NCBI GenBank assembly: GCA_949825045.1
Contig: OX463815.1
Coordinates: forward strand, 29,813,356 to 29,877,355
Reading direction: 5' to 3'
Origin: Argyresthia goedartella
Lineage: Eukaryota; Arthropoda; Insecta; Lepidoptera; Argyresthiidae
DNA length: 64,000 nucleotides
The position numbers were made by a program, and so were the translations under genes. Below, piece by piece: positions 1 to 10,650 of this stretch. Every line of letters begins with the position of its first letter. Position 1 is the first letter of the stretch. Below the pieces are notes generated by a model. The model had not been told where the DNA came from. It searched no databases and saw only the letters and a list, made by a program, of their open reading frames with translations.

Positions 1-1029
1 GTCAGTGTCTAATCAAATGATAACAAGTTCGTTACCAAGGAAATAAACCTTCAAGCGAATTTCGACCTACTTGCATTTAAGGGGTTTAGCAAAATAAGCT
101 TATGGTGGGTCATGATTCAGATGGTACGATAGTACATTCTAAAATTAGGAACAGATTAGGAACGGAAAAAGCTGGAACGTTGGTGTTTTAATTTAGGTAA
201 TATTCTAACACAAAGTGATTTTTCAGATAGATTAGGTATCCGTTATCTAAAATTAAGAATTTATAATTTGTATTACTAATAGGAAAGAAATAAAACAATT
301 TGATTTAACCATTCAAGAGTGTTCGTACGGCCTACCTATGAAAGCCCGATATAGGTTTTGAATTTTTATTACCATGGCATAAGGATCAATCAATGATTGT
401 TGTTGAATAAAAATAATCAAGCCTATTTGCCAAATCTGTATTTAATATCTAAGCGAAATACAGATCCAACAATTCGTACAGCTTTTCTTAATGCTTAAAT
501 GTTGCTCGGGTAGTTTAAGAGGCTGAATAGATAAAATATTAATTAAAGCAGACTATAAAGCGCCACGCCTATTCTTTGATTTAATCGGGAAATGCCAACT
601 ATCGCGTTTGGTTAGTTTTCTGATAATGTTCATACAATTAGTATCACATTGCCAACTTTTAAGGACTCCCATACAACAGATCGCTCTTCACATACTATCT
701 CATTCAGTCGCACGTAGACAACTTTTCATGAAATAGGCCATTATACTTGTGATTAGATTGCAAATAAAAACTAAAATAACAACCAAAATGCTTTAAATAG
801 ATAATAATTTTTATTCTCATTGAACTTTTATCAAAATCAAAATCGCAGCTGGCAATATAATATTAACAATGCGAATGTTGATCAAATTTGGCTAAGTGCG
901 TCATGACGACATAGCCCAAATTTAAAAAGTTGGCAAAGCGCGATCTGTTTTATAGAGATTTCATATTGTCGGCACGATGCTGCCTACTACATGAAAAGTT
1001 AAGAAAACTACCTAAGCGCGCTGTTGACA
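1..1029. other. AT-rich stretch without a recognisable gene
   Basis: I see no long open frame, RNA gene or complete element here. The only repeated piece is a short module at about 337-393 (core TTTTGAATTT, ATTACCATGGCAT) that recurs at 40803-40862, 58019-58075 and 58736-58785. Confidence 0.5.
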
Positions 1030-1281
1030 ACCCGAATGGCCGAGTCGGCAGTGACCATGCCTACGAATCCAAGGGTCCAAGGTTCGAGTCCCAGTGGGGA
1101 CAAATATTTGTTTGATGAGAACGGATGTTTGTACCCTAGTCATGGTTGTTTATCTATCTAAGTATAATATTTATCTATATAAGTATGTGTACCATTGTCT
1201 AGTACCCAAGATACAGTGAATCCTAGTTTGGGGCTAGATCAATGTGTGTAAATTGTCCAAGATATTATTATTATTATTTGT
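1030..1281 (+). mobile_element. tRNA-derived SINE (lepidopteran type)
   Basis: The head looks like a tRNA with an internal RNA polymerase III promoter: an A-box-like TGGCCGAGTCGGC near 1038-1050 and a B box GGTTCGAGTCC at 1081-1091. The body carries GTACCCTAGT and TAGTACCCAAGATACAG, then TTGGGGCTAGATCAATG, and ends in a (TTA)n run near 1264-1280. That tail order matches SINEs I know from moth genomes. It encodes no protein and would need LINE enzymes to move. The short open frame overlapping the head (930-1115) is not a gene. Confidence 0.75.
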
Positions 1282-1320
1282 TGGCATTCCGCGATCAAAA
1301 CTAATATGTTACGGCCTTGT

Positions 1321-1424
1321 GGCCTTGAATGCACAGTAGTCAATTTTCGATACCTGTACATATATGCGCAGTAATTCCCGCCAACGTCGCCCAGCGCTCT
1401 TAATTCGTGGCGCGAGGTATAACT
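1321..1424 (+). repeat. Dispersed repeat, copy 1 (partner at 12373-12472)
   Basis: About 100 bp beginning GGCCTTGAATGC and containing CGTCGCCCAGCGCTCTTAAT is found again at 12373-12472 in the same orientation with scattered substitutions. No coding potential or termini are visible, so the element type is unknown. Confidence 0.7.
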
Positions 1425-2290
1425 ATTATCTAATCTGCGGCAGGGCACAGTGCCGCCCACGGTTAGCCAGTTATTCAAGACTCCATTTTTGCGTAACAGC
1501 GGTTACCCATGGCCACAGCTATGGAGACAAAATAAGTTAAAGTAGGTGGGTACTTGTAGGAACCATTTCCATCGACACGTGTGATCTGGTAAGGCATGTG
1601 AGGAGCCGCGTTGGTCTTCGGTATCCAGTTATTTGTGTTATTCGCGGGAGTCTTTAGAACTTGGGGGTTCATTTGATATGAGCAATTCGTATTGTGGAAC
1701 TGAAATTACAAGGCCAAATGTGATACGCTAATAAAAATTCTTATTTGGATTTGACAATCAAAGGACATCTTTGCAAGAGCGCGCATACAAAGAGAATAAA
1801 ATCAGGCGCATAGATCAAGCAACACTCGAGCAACTTCTTCGTCATTGACGCTCTAAAGAGTTTCGTTAAACTGGGCTCTCTCTACCTCAGATAAACGAAA
1901 CTTCCAAAGACCTCTTTGTTCATGCTATCTACTATCACACTCTATCACACTACAATAATGAGTTGGAATTAAAGGAGGTTAAACTAATCAAGAGTCAGAC
2001 TGACCAAGGATGTCTCAGTTTATATATTATTTTATTTAAAAGTGGAAACTAAATAAGTTATTTGTTTAGTATTGGCCAGTAATTTTTCAAGGAATAACAA
2101 AGATTATCTGGATAGAGCTTGGTAAAATTTTGACACATCACCAAAATTCCACAATGCAACATTGTAAGGGAGGGCACACAATATAATTTATTTTATCTAC
2201 ACACGTATCATAAACGCTCTTTACTGCGTGCGTAAAAACCGCACGTTACGATCAGCATTATGTTAAACTACTTGGTAAAAACTCGTTTCG
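1425..2290. other. Unassigned sequence
   Basis: No convincing coding region, RNA or repeat is visible. Short open frames on the minus strand (1239-1672) have no recognisable domain and look random. Confidence 0.5.
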
Positions 2291-2297
2291 TATATGG

Positions 2298-2331
2298 AAA
2301 ACTACACATAATGGTCATTATGTGTAGTTTT
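2298..2331. repeat. Perfect 16-bp hairpin, 2-nt loop
   Basis: AAAACTACACATAATG is followed after two bases by its exact reverse complement. It could extrude as a cruciform. It may be the core of a small MITE whose ends I cannot define. Confidence 0.75.
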
Positions 2332-2342
2332 TCTACATATAA

Positions 2343-2458
2343 TGACATTCAAATTTCGAACGCCGACGCCCACCCGCGTGCCGTGCCTAGTTTGTCTGTG
2401 AAGTTGGTACTGACATTCAAATTTCGAACGCCGACGCCCGCCTGTGTGAAGTTGGTAC
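2343..2458 (+). repeat. 68-bp direct tandem repeat (two copies)
   Basis: TGACATTCAAATTTCGAACG followed by CCGACGCCC occurs at 2343 and again at 2411. GTGAAGTTGGTACT also follows each copy. The second copy lacks a short stretch (CGTGCCGTGCCTAGTTTG region). This is a local duplication without coding sense. Confidence 0.75.
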
Positions 2459-2580
2459 TAAAGAACAAGCTAAACAATTGCAGAACCACAATGCCGGTCA
2501 AACATGCGGTTTCACACATCAAAGAGAGCTTATGATATGTGTGTTGATAAACTAGTGTCTGTAACTGTACATAATTATGC

Positions 2581-2654
2581 ATTAAAACTCTCGAGTGATA
2601 TCATTATGAAACTCGCCTTCGGCTCGTTTCATAAACCCACTCTCGAGTTTTAAT
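2581..2654. mobile_element. Short palindromic MITE-like element
   Basis: Perfect 17-bp arms (ATTAAAACTCTCGAGTG at 2581-2597 and its complement at 2638-2654) enclose a second inverted pair, ATGAAAC/GTTTCAT, around CTCGCCTTCGGCTC. Nested hairpins of this kind are common as minute non-autonomous DNA elements in Lepidoptera. No clear target duplication is visible. Confidence 0.55.
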
Positions 2655-2709
2655 GCCCTCCATTATGCAGCAGTCACATAAACTACTATTTTCTTTATAT
2701 TTGCGTAAC

Positions 2710-2741
2710 TTAATTTTTAACTGAATACAGTTAAAAATTAA
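2710..2741. repeat. 14-bp hairpin
   Basis: TTAATTTTTAACTG and its exact reverse complement are separated by AATA. Confidence 0.7.
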
Positions 2742-2887
2742 TATTTATTGCAATAATTACAAAATAAGGGAATTTTACGATTAAGTTTGACTAATGAACC
2801 ATTCTAACCCTCTGTAAAATATGCTATACTACAGGCAACATACCGTTTCACCCTCCATAAAATCTACAACTAGGTATAATTAGCATT

Positions 2888-3031
2888 GATGTATGTTTTT
2901 ATTTATTTTATAAATACAGCATAATATTTAAAAAAGAGTGTATTGCTTCCAGGAATTTTAGTAATTTTCTCGCACCATCACTCTTTTTTAAATATTATGC
3001 TGTATTTATAAAATAAATAAAAACATTCATC
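2888..3031. repeat. Foldback with about 53-bp arms
   Basis: Arms at 2888-2940 and 2979-3031 are reverse complements with one mismatch and a 38-bp loop. The arms include ATTTTATAAATACAGCATAA and AAAAAAGAGTG. Near-identity of such long arms suggests a recent foldback insertion or an inverted duplication. No transposase or clear target duplication is visible. Confidence 0.8.
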
Positions 3032-3044
3032 AACTGTTTTTAAA

Positions 3045-3811
3045 TTTTAGCACTTTCGGAATCCATGCAAATTATGTAATTTAAGTTGTTGAGTTATAGA
3101 GGGCTAAACGTAATAAAAAAACCTACAAAATATAATTTTGTTACAAGGATGGACGTCTGTGAAGCATGTATCAAACGATCAAAAATAATTGAATACAATG
3201 ATGAATGCGTACAATTCAGAGATGTTTAAAATCTGTATCGATTCATTCAATTTAATCGACGTTTTAAGCAGGTCATCCCACTGTGAAGCTAAGAATGATA
3301 CATGTAAAATGGCACCTATAACTATGACAACGGCCCAAGTATACCTACTTTGGCCATAATACAAGAGACGAACGGAAACGTAGCTAAATTAGGTAGATTT
3401 GGACAAAGTGGATGTTGGAAGGTCAATTTTAGCACTTTCGGAATCCATGCAAATTATGTAATTTAAATTGTTGAGTTATAGAGGGCTAAACGTAATAAAA
3501 AAACTACAAAATATAATTTTGTTTCAAGGTTGGACGTCTGTGAACCATGTTTTGTCAAACGATCAAAAATAATTGAATACAATGATGAATGCGTACAATT
3601 CAGAGATGTTTAAAGTCTGTATAGATTCATTCAATTTAATCGACATTTTTAAGCAGGTCATCCCACTGTGAAGCTAAGAAAGATACATGTAAAATGGCAC
3701 CTATAACTATAACAATGGCCCAAGTATACCTACTTTGGCCATAATACAAGAGACGAACGGAAACGTAGCTAAATTAGGTAGATTTGGACAAAGTGGATGT
3801 TGGAAGGTCAA
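3045..3811 (+). repeat. Tandem duplication of a 382-385 bp unit
   Basis: Copy 1 runs about 3045-3426 and copy 2 about 3427-3811. Both begin TTTTAGCACTTTCGGAATCC and end GGATGTTGGAAGGTCAA, with few substitutions and small indels between them. A more diverged fragment of the same unit lies at 6055-6210, so the unit is a dispersed repeat that was later duplicated in tandem. Short minus-strand open frames inside it are not conserved between the copies. Confidence 0.85.
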
Positions 3812-4065
3812 CATGCTCGATATAAAAAAGGACTGGATTAGAGTTTCGAACCAACCAAATAAAAAGTGAAAGATTAAAAAAGTGAAGCTCATAAATAATG
3901 CAGGATCGTAAAACAGCAGAAGCGGGGCGGAATAAAGTGTGTTACCCTCGTTATGCTTAGTTGTATTTGTATTGTGTTTGTGTCGCTATGAAAGCTTATA
4001 TATCATCTTCTGCTATATTAGCTTCTGGCCGTACCAGCTGGCAGATGTATTCATATGTATATATA

Positions 4066-5378
4066 CACAGTCAGGTCATAAGTTCTGTCACACAATAATA
4101 ACTTTTGAATTTAGAACGCTGGCCACAAAAAAGTTTATTGAATTCGAATTTCGAATTTTTCATGAAAATAAAAATGTGTACTTTTTAGAATTTTCCTCAT
4201 TTTTAAATATGGAGTGGACACGTAAAGAAGACCGTGTCGCAGTTATTGCGTTGCATCGTTGCGGTTACGCGCCAATTCAGATTTTCGACTTACTGAAAAA
4301 TTTGAATATAACCAACAGATTCGTTTATCGTACCATAAAACGATACAATGAAGACTCTAGTGTAGATGATAGGTCAAGAAGTGGTCGCCCTCGCTCTGTT
4401 AGGACTCCAGCAGTGATAAAAGCTGTGAAGGCGCGAATTCAAAGAAATCCCATACGTAAGCAGAAACTGTTGGCCCTTCAGATGGGGTTGAGCAGGACCA
4501 CGGTGAAAAGGGTGTTAAATGAAGACTTAGGGCTTAGGGCATGTCGAAGAAAAACAGGACATCGTTTGGACGCTCGTTTAATGGACCTGAGACTGAAGAG
4601 ATGCCGCGCTTTGTTGAAGCGGCACGCGGGAAAAAAGCATCGGGAAATTCTTTTTTCGGATGAAAAAATTTTCACCGTGGAAGAGAGCTACAACAAACAA
4701 AATGATAAGTAAGGTGTACGCACACAGCAGTGAAGAAGCGAGCAACCGAATTCCGCGTGTCCAACGAGGTCATTTTCCATAATCGCTCATGGTTTGGTTG
4801 GGAGTCTCTTATTGGGGCTTAACTGAGGTACATTTTTGTGAGAAAGGCGTAAAAACGAATGCAGTTGCGGATCAAAATAAAGTCCTCAAGAATCTTGTGG
4901 AACCTGTTTCTCTTACCATGTTTAATAACAGGCACTGGGTATTCCAACAAGATTCTACGCCAGCTCATAAAGCGAAAAGCACACAAGACTGGCTGGCGGC
5001 GCGTGAAATCGACTTCATCCGGCACGAAGACTGGCCCTCCTCCAGTCCAGATTTGAGTCCGTTAGATTACAAGATATGGCAACACTTGGAGGAAAAGGCC
5101 TGCTCAAAGCCTCATCCTGATTTGGAGTCACTCAAGGCATCCTTGATTAAGGCAGCCGCCGATATTGACATGGACCTCGTTCGTGCTGCGATAGACGACT
5201 GGCCGCGCAGAATAAAGGCCTGTATTCAAAATCGCGGGGGTCATTTTGAATAAACTTTATTACTATAAGAATCTATGTTTTATTAAGTTCATTTTGCTAT
5301 ATAAATGTTTACATAAATAATAAACATGTCTAAATTATTTCATATTGCACATGTGACAGAACTTATGACCTGACTATG
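4066..5378 (+). mobile_element. maT-type (DD37D) mariner element, complete but inactivated
   Basis: A 1,313-bp DNA transposon. Its terminal inverted repeats are CACAGTCAGGTCATAAGTTC... at 4066 and the matching CATAGTCAGGTCATAAGTTC read inward from 5378, about 26 bp each with one mismatch. It is flanked by TA on both sides (4064-4065 and 5379-5380), the target duplication expected for Tc1/mariner elements. Inside is one transposase gene, broken by a frameshift and a stop. A second copy starts at 63715 and agrees with this one at all but 4 of the 286 visible positions, so the family moved fairly recently. Confidence 0.93.
4209..5253 (+). pseudogene. Broken mariner transposase, DD37D (maT-like)
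   Basis: The product would bind the inverted repeats through its N-terminal helix-turn-helix region and cut and paste the element with a DDD nuclease fold in the nucleus. The start at 4209 (MEWTRKED) is chosen because it lies inside the element and is shared with the copy at 63858. Visible catalytic blocks are LFSDEK (first Asp), FQQDSTPAH (second Asp) and SPDLSPLDYKIW (third Asp). There are 37 residues between the second and third Asp, the spacing of the maT family, not 34 as in classic mariner. The frame breaks near 4708, where a one-base shift brings a stop at 4710-4712. The C-terminal half resumes in another frame, has an in-frame TAA at 4780-4782 and then stays open from 4789 to 5253. 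It cannot make a full transposase. Confidence 0.92.
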
Positions 5379-5384
5379 TATGTA

Positions 5385-5795
5385 GCATTTTTCAAGGGTC
5401 AATGCTTTCTCTACTACAACAAGATACCTCTCGAGATCTTGAATTTGCCATTTGACCAATTTAAAAACCACGTTAAAGCGACTTTGTCTAAAAAGGGATA
5501 TTACAATGTTCAAGATTACCTAAATTATGGGACTGTATGGGGTTAATCTGGCTCAAGCAAGACAGACCTTGGAGTTAATAATTTTGTAATTATTTATTCC
5601 TGCTTATTAATTACGATAATGATATTATAATATTTGTATTAGTTAAGCACAATCAATTTTTAAAAGAGATCTAAACATCAAATCTGTGGGAGTTTCTACG
5701 CCCTTCTTCTCCCACAGTGGTCCAATGTAGAGAAGTGGCAAAAAATATATGTAAAATATCTACAGTAATAAATACATTTGGAATTTGGCACAGGC
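5385..5795 (+). mobile_element. 3' end of Jockey-like LINE (family A), 5' truncated
   Basis: This tail matches the 3' end of the LINE at 16541-21125. It keeps a decayed end of ORF2 (GGGATATTACAATGTTCAAG region), then a 3' UTR with CTGCTTATTAATTA, AATCTGTGGGAGTTTC, CAATGTAGAGAAG and CTACAGTAATAAA. It lies directly beside the right end of the mariner. The left flank of the mariner does not look like LINE, so I cannot say that the mariner inserted into it. Confidence 0.8.
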
Positions 5796-5814
5796 ACAGT
5801 ATGCGCTGATATAA

Positions 5815-5905
5815 ACATAAGCCTGATATAAACATTTATATTCAGGCTTTTGCATTGCTTCTGGCCCCACAATAGGATAGACTGTGTCGTGGGAATCAGA
5901 AATTT
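5815..5905 (-). mobile_element. SINE-B 3' fragment
   Basis: On the minus strand this carries GTGGGGCCAGAAGCAATG and the preceding TTTCTG...CACGACACAG, the body of the tRNA-headed SINE family seen complete at 27446, 41806 and 45665. The tRNA-like head is missing, as expected for a 5'-truncated insertion. Confidence 0.7.
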
Positions 5906-6054
5906 TGCCTTCGCCGTTAAGTTGGCTTTAGTGCCAAACTGTCAAAAATATGGGGAAAAGCAATATCCAGTTGCCAGACTAGGATCACAATTCCCCACTT
6001 TCAAAAAACAAGATTAACGGCGGCGAAGGGAAACCTTCTAGGCTTCAAGAGTAT

Positions 6055-6210
6055 GTAACGTTAACCAAAAATAATTAATTGCAATGAAGACTGCATTAAA
6101 TTCACAGATGTTGGAGGTCCGTATCGATTCATTAAATTTAATCGATCTTTATAAGATGGTTACCGCACTATGAAGCTAAGACTGCCAGATGTGATATATT
6201 ATATTAACTT
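6055..6210 (+). repeat. Diverged copy of the 3045-3811 repeat unit
   Basis: CAAAAATAATTAATTGCAAT, TCGATTCATTAAATTTAATC and CACTATGAAGCTAAGA line up in order with the middle of the 382-bp unit, with many substitutions. It shows that the unit existed as a dispersed repeat before the tandem duplication. Confidence 0.7.
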
Positions 6211-7150
6211 GGCCCTACTGGTGATGATTTCTGAGACGCCATTAGGTTGCATTGATGTACATGTATATTAGAAACATTCCTATCATATTCTATTGTTACT
6301 TATCAATATCATTACGAACAGGCAATAATCGCTATAATGTTTATTAAATATCATAACGACGATTATATCAACTAAAGCGATTAAATTGTCTGTTATTTCC
6401 TAAACATCCGTGCTGTAGGCCATTGTCCAAATTATTATGACGATATCGCAATATAGGTAGTCAAAATTGTAGATATAGTTTGTCTTGAGCTGATCTGGGA
6501 CAAAAATATGTTCTGTAGTTACCTGGGACACTTCATTTAGGGCTGGTCTGGAGTTTTAATAAACTAGCAGGTGCCCGTGGCTCGCATGATTGTAATCTTA
6601 TAGGGCAAAAGAATATTAATAATAATAAAAATAATATGAAATAGTGATAGTTTAATATATAAAACAAAGTCTAGACTGGTTTTAATTATCGCTTATTTGT
6701 TGGATTCATCTCCGTCCCGAATCGCAGATGAACTATCAAAATATCGGAAAAAATATCCAGGAAATGCTTGTTCATAGAAATTAGGTTTGGAGCTCCGCGA
6801 CACCTATGCTCGCTTTTGCTCTCGCTAGTTGGCGCTGGCTTAGTTGGGGGGCAAAGAGTTGCATTCATCAGAGGTTAGGTTCAAAACACGTCACGTGATC
6901 AGTCAAATGCACTTGACACTGGCAAAATTAACCTCAAGGAGGAATACATTTCAGGAAGAAGTAAAAAGTATTTCACATCTTCGGCAGTAGACAGCCCCCA
7001 ACTCAACCCGCGCTATTTGCAATGGGCTTTTGAGATTATGTGCCATTGACAGCTTACTCATCGTTGACAGTTCGGCAGTAGGAAGTTGGCGCGGTCAGCT
7101 AGTACAAGTAATTTAGGAAAATGTTAAAAAAAAAATTGTCGGCCGTTATA
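6211..7150. other. Unassigned sequence
   Basis: No gene, RNA or complete element seen. The short minus-strand frame at 6686-6868 shows no domain. Confidence 0.45.
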
Positions 7151-7152
7151 TA

Positions 7153-7440
7153 TGTCACCGTAAACTTGTCAAACCGTTAGTTGATAAACTAACGATTTTT
7201 TTTCTGGTTAGGGTCAACTATCGACGAGTAAACTGTAGCGTACTGCTTGCTGTATGACGCGTTAGTTGATAAACTAACGGTGAAAACGGTTAAATAGTAA
7301 ACTGGTTTAAACTTGAATTGCAACCGAAATATCAGGGCAAACACTGCGGTAGCTTAGGTGAAGACTAGAGGGGGCGAGCGCAGCGAAGCCCCCGAATAGT
7401 CTTCGTGTTAGGTTGACAAGTAAGAACAAAAGAAACGTAA
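7153..7440 (+). mobile_element. MITE of the TATGTCACCG group, right end lost
   Basis: It begins TGTCACCGTAAACTTGTC after a TA and carries the self-complementary subterminal motif GTTAGTTGATAAACTAACG twice. The interior (TATCAGGGCAAACACTGCGG, GTCTTCGTGTTAGGTTGAC) aligns with the complete element at 38107-38469. Between these is an extra hairpin, GGGGGCGAG...CCCCCG. No right inverted repeat is found, so the copy is truncated. TA at the left flank fits a Tc1/mariner-driven MITE. Confidence 0.8.
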
Positions 7441-7539
7441 ATTCTTAACCCTTTATAGTCGACGCCTCATACCTATAAACTACCTATACCTCAAATTACA
7501 GCTTCATAATCATAAGTCAAATAGTTTTTGATTTTCATA

Positions 7540-7740
7540 CAAACTTCAGCCCCCATTTCCCCCTCCTTAGGGGATGAATTTCGCCAAAGCCTTTCTTAGT
7601 GCTACCCTACGCTGTATAAGGAAAGGAATCCATTACGTTCAAGTCTCTATGACCAGCGGCTTAGTCTGTGCGTTGATATATCACTTTTATCAGCCAGTCA
7701 GTGAGTCAGGTCTTTGAATTTTATAAGTAAGTATAAATAT
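7540..7740 (+). repeat. Abundant lepidopteran dispersed repeat
   Basis: The order AACTTCAGCCCCCATTTCC, CCTTAGGGGATGAATTTCG, GCCTTTCTTAGTG, GTCTGTGCGTTGATATATCA and CAGTCAGTGAGTCAG matches a very common non-coding repeat I remember from moth and butterfly genomic sequence. I do not know its RepBase class. Confidence 0.65.
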
Positions 7741-8810
7741 ATTTGCATTACTATGATTATCCGTCTGACGTCATAGACTATGCTAAACAGTAAACTATGA
7801 TATATCCTGGCAGTGAGCCGTCTACCGTTTTATGGATAACGCGGCTCAATCACAGGGACCACCATGGACATCCAAAGTCAAGCCAAATCAAAGCATTTTG
7901 TTGCTGTAGATATTTACAAATATGCATAGTACACGATATTTTTTTTGCCTTTCTCTACTCTATGTTGGACCACTGCACTGTGGAAGGGCAAAAAGTAAAG
8001 TATTACTCACCAACTAGGAGGGAAAGGGATAGAGGACAGCTTGTTCTCTTTATGCGCCGGCGCATGCGAGACGTTGCCAGACCGCACTATGTGTTTTGTA
8101 AATATAGTCCCCGGTGGTCATTGTTGTGCGAGTGTGACAGCAATATGGATTTTATGGCGCTGAAACTATTATCGAATGCTGAAATGATGTATAGTGCTTG
8201 ACAGTAAGATCTGTTTTCTATGGCGAAATCAACTGAAACATACCCTAACAAAAAGTAAATGTCGTCATGCCTTTTCCGATACAGGTTGGCAGAGGCACCA
8301 GTTAGCCGGTTTTTAAATATTCCATTACGCGTGAGAGGGGGCTAACCCAACGCCGCAGCTATGAAGATTTTGAAGATTCCCTCACGATGTTTGTCATCAC
8401 TACACATTGTGAGCTATCCTTGTCTTTTAATATAACGTAACCTATCTACCGACATATCGTAGATCATAGACGTAGATGTACGTATGAAGTCCTGGGCTCG
8501 GTAATAATTTACCTAATACGATTAATGGGACAGTAAATGGATTAGCGGCACTTAGAGGTCTGTCTTGTCAATTTAATCTAATGTAGAGTTATAAGAAAAC
8601 ATGTCATTTAGGTTCCTATTACTTACACTGACTTGTTATACTATAGGTAAATAATTCCACCTATAATGGGTATAATCGCAGTAGATATGTCGGCAGTTTT
8701 ATTGATATTAGCCTACATAAACTCTTTTTATTTAATATTTAAAAAGTAGGTTATATATTAGTTATTATATCGCTATATATTTATTACAGCTTTTATTTAG
8801 TTTCCCCGGC
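7741..8810. other. Unassigned sequence with one 134-codon open frame
   Basis: The frame at 7797-8201 (+) is among the longer non-transposon frames, but it has no recognisable domain, signal peptide or neighbouring exon. Its composition looks random, and I do not call it a gene. Confidence 0.4.
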
Positions 8811-9426
8811 GCGTCTTCTGAAAAGCCCGTGCGATACAATGCTGGGCCGCGTTATGCCCCATCGGCTTTTCAAAATTTTGATCCGCTCGAAAAGCCAGAG
8901 CGCTACAGCGCGACGCTGCGTTGCACCACACGGGGTTTTTCAGCGCTCACATTGACAATTTATCGTCTGAATAGCCCGTGGGGTACCCATGCACTAGGCG
9001 TGAAAGAGAAAGAGGGTAGCGCACCAAGCGCCTGCGGTGCGAAGGTGCGATTCATGCGCCAGACGTGAAAGAGAGCATTGAGTACCTTATTGATGAGTGG
9101 AACAAAGGGATCGAATATTATTAGGCAGTTTTGGGAAACACGTGCGTTTCAAGGCCACAACTTCTTACCCGTTTTGATGCAGTTATTTCCAGTATCATAA
9201 TCAATAAAAAAACTGTTTTTTTTATTCGAAGCTAATTCACGAAAAGCCAGAGGCGTACAACGCCGCAGGCGCTGTTCCCCACGGGCTATTCAGAATTGTC
9301 AATGTGAGCGCTGAAAAACCCCTTGTGGTACAACGCAGCGTCGCGCTGTAGCGCTCTGGCTTTTCGAGCGATTCGAAATTCTCGCGCGGCCCAGCGTTGT
9401 ACCCCACGGGCTTTTCAGAAGACGCG
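8811..9426. mobile_element. Foldback element with about 170-bp inverted repeats
   Basis: The left arm (8811 to about 8985) begins GCGTCTTCTGAAAAGCCCGT. The right arm (about 9262-9426) is its reverse complement with scattered changes and one indel of about 20 bp in the left arm. Both arms contain CTCGAAAAGCCAGAGCGCTA and CAGCGCTCACATTGACAATT. GAAAAGCC...GGCTTTTC motifs also recur within each arm. The interior (9000-9235) has no transposase, so this is a non-autonomous foldback or MITE. No clear target duplication. Confidence 0.85.
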
Positions 9427-9429
9427 TCT

Positions 9430-10300
9430 ATGGCTCTCCCTATTCGTAGCTAATCAAATGCTGCAAGTTAGATTTGACCCACTTCCCGGTTTCCGTTTGA
9501 GTTGAAAACTTTGCATGCATTTGTAAATCCGATGAGAATGCAATATTTTCATGGCTGATCTGATGAAGATTGTTGCCTCTCGAATACAACCACGCTCTGC
9601 TACCAAATGATAAATTCCACGCCTTAACCGAACGGGCGTGGAGTCTTGGCAGGGTTGTTTTTCACCAGGAGTACTGACCTTTGACGCCGTGGACCGGAAT
9701 TCGAAAGCTCAATTCGAGGCAGGAACACGGGATGAGGAGCACAAGGGTGGGGGGAGAGGAGTCGAATCTTACTCTCGTCGTAGCCCGATGCTGTCGCCGT
9801 CGTGTTGCTTGCCGACACAAAGAGTCGCTGTCCGAATGCGACGAATTGATCCCCGAATCACGTTAACCTTTCACAACACGAAGCACTCACTCCGATGACG
9901 TGAATCTACTTATTTCCCGACGATTGTTCCGTGCTTATTATAATTTACATTCCGACCAGGCCCGACACCTGTGTTAGACAATTATTACAAATAAAATACA
10001 GCCAAGGCCCGAATGCCATGTGCCGACATTTTCTCCCTGTCAAAAAAGTAACCTCTAACTCGTCATCTCGTTTCTATACAAGTGACAGCTGCTAGTGATG
10101 TCCCGATCACTCGCGGTCGATCCGCGCAACCGGTGCGTTCCGAAGCATAAATATTAAACAAAGATGATGGAGCAGGAAGGTGGCCATGGGAACTATGTAA
10201 TAAAATGACGCAGCCCCATCAAGTATGGGCTCGTTTGGTACGACTTGACAAGTAATCGAGTTCAATTTTACAACTAATACATTTTTTGTCTTTTGAAGCG
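9430..10300. other. Unassigned, moderately GC-rich sequence
   Basis: Small overlapping frames on both strands (9624-9898) carry no domain. The block 9640-9860 is richer in G+C than its surroundings and could be an LTR or promoter remnant, but nothing specific supports this. Confidence 0.35.
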
Positions 10301-10304
10301 TCTA

Positions 10305-10650
10305 GCGGTATTCACACATCGGAAACGATCGTGCGGGTAGCAACATCTGGCCGGGACGGGCACTGGATGGGTGTCCGTTCTATTTGCCATTTGTTTCGGG
10401 CTCTTCCGTGTTTCGGACACGTTAACCTGTAGGTCCCGGCTACTATCACTACTCGGTGGTAGTAGTCGTAAAGCTGTGTCAGAAATTCAGAAGCCCTTAT
10501 AAGGCAGCTTGATAATTTCTGACAGTCGGTTTGGCCACAAGCCCGACACCCCTCCATCAACCCGCACTGAGCCAGCGTGGTGGAGTATGGCTCAATCTTA
10601 GTCCTATCCGGGTAAAGGCCCGTGCCCCTCGGTGAGGACATTAAAGGGCT
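10305..10650 (-). repeat. Dispersed lepidopteran repeat (partner at 55960-56215)
   Basis: Read on the minus strand it contains CCATACTCCACCACGCTGGC, TCAGTGC, then GATAGTAGCCGGGACCTACA and TTAACGTGTCCGAAACACG in the same order as the plus-strand copy at 55960-56215. Both copies keep the same reading frame partly open (a PRGTGL.PD...PYSTTLAQC reading), but no protein family is recognisable. Confidence 0.7.

Noticed and set aside
1030..1100. A functional tRNA gene at the SINE head (also at 27446, 41940 and 45800)
   Set aside because: A and B boxes are present, but the acceptor ends do not pair and the sequence continues into a conserved SINE body.
7797..8201. A host gene of 134 codons
   Set aside because: No domain, no splice or conservation support, and residue order looks random.
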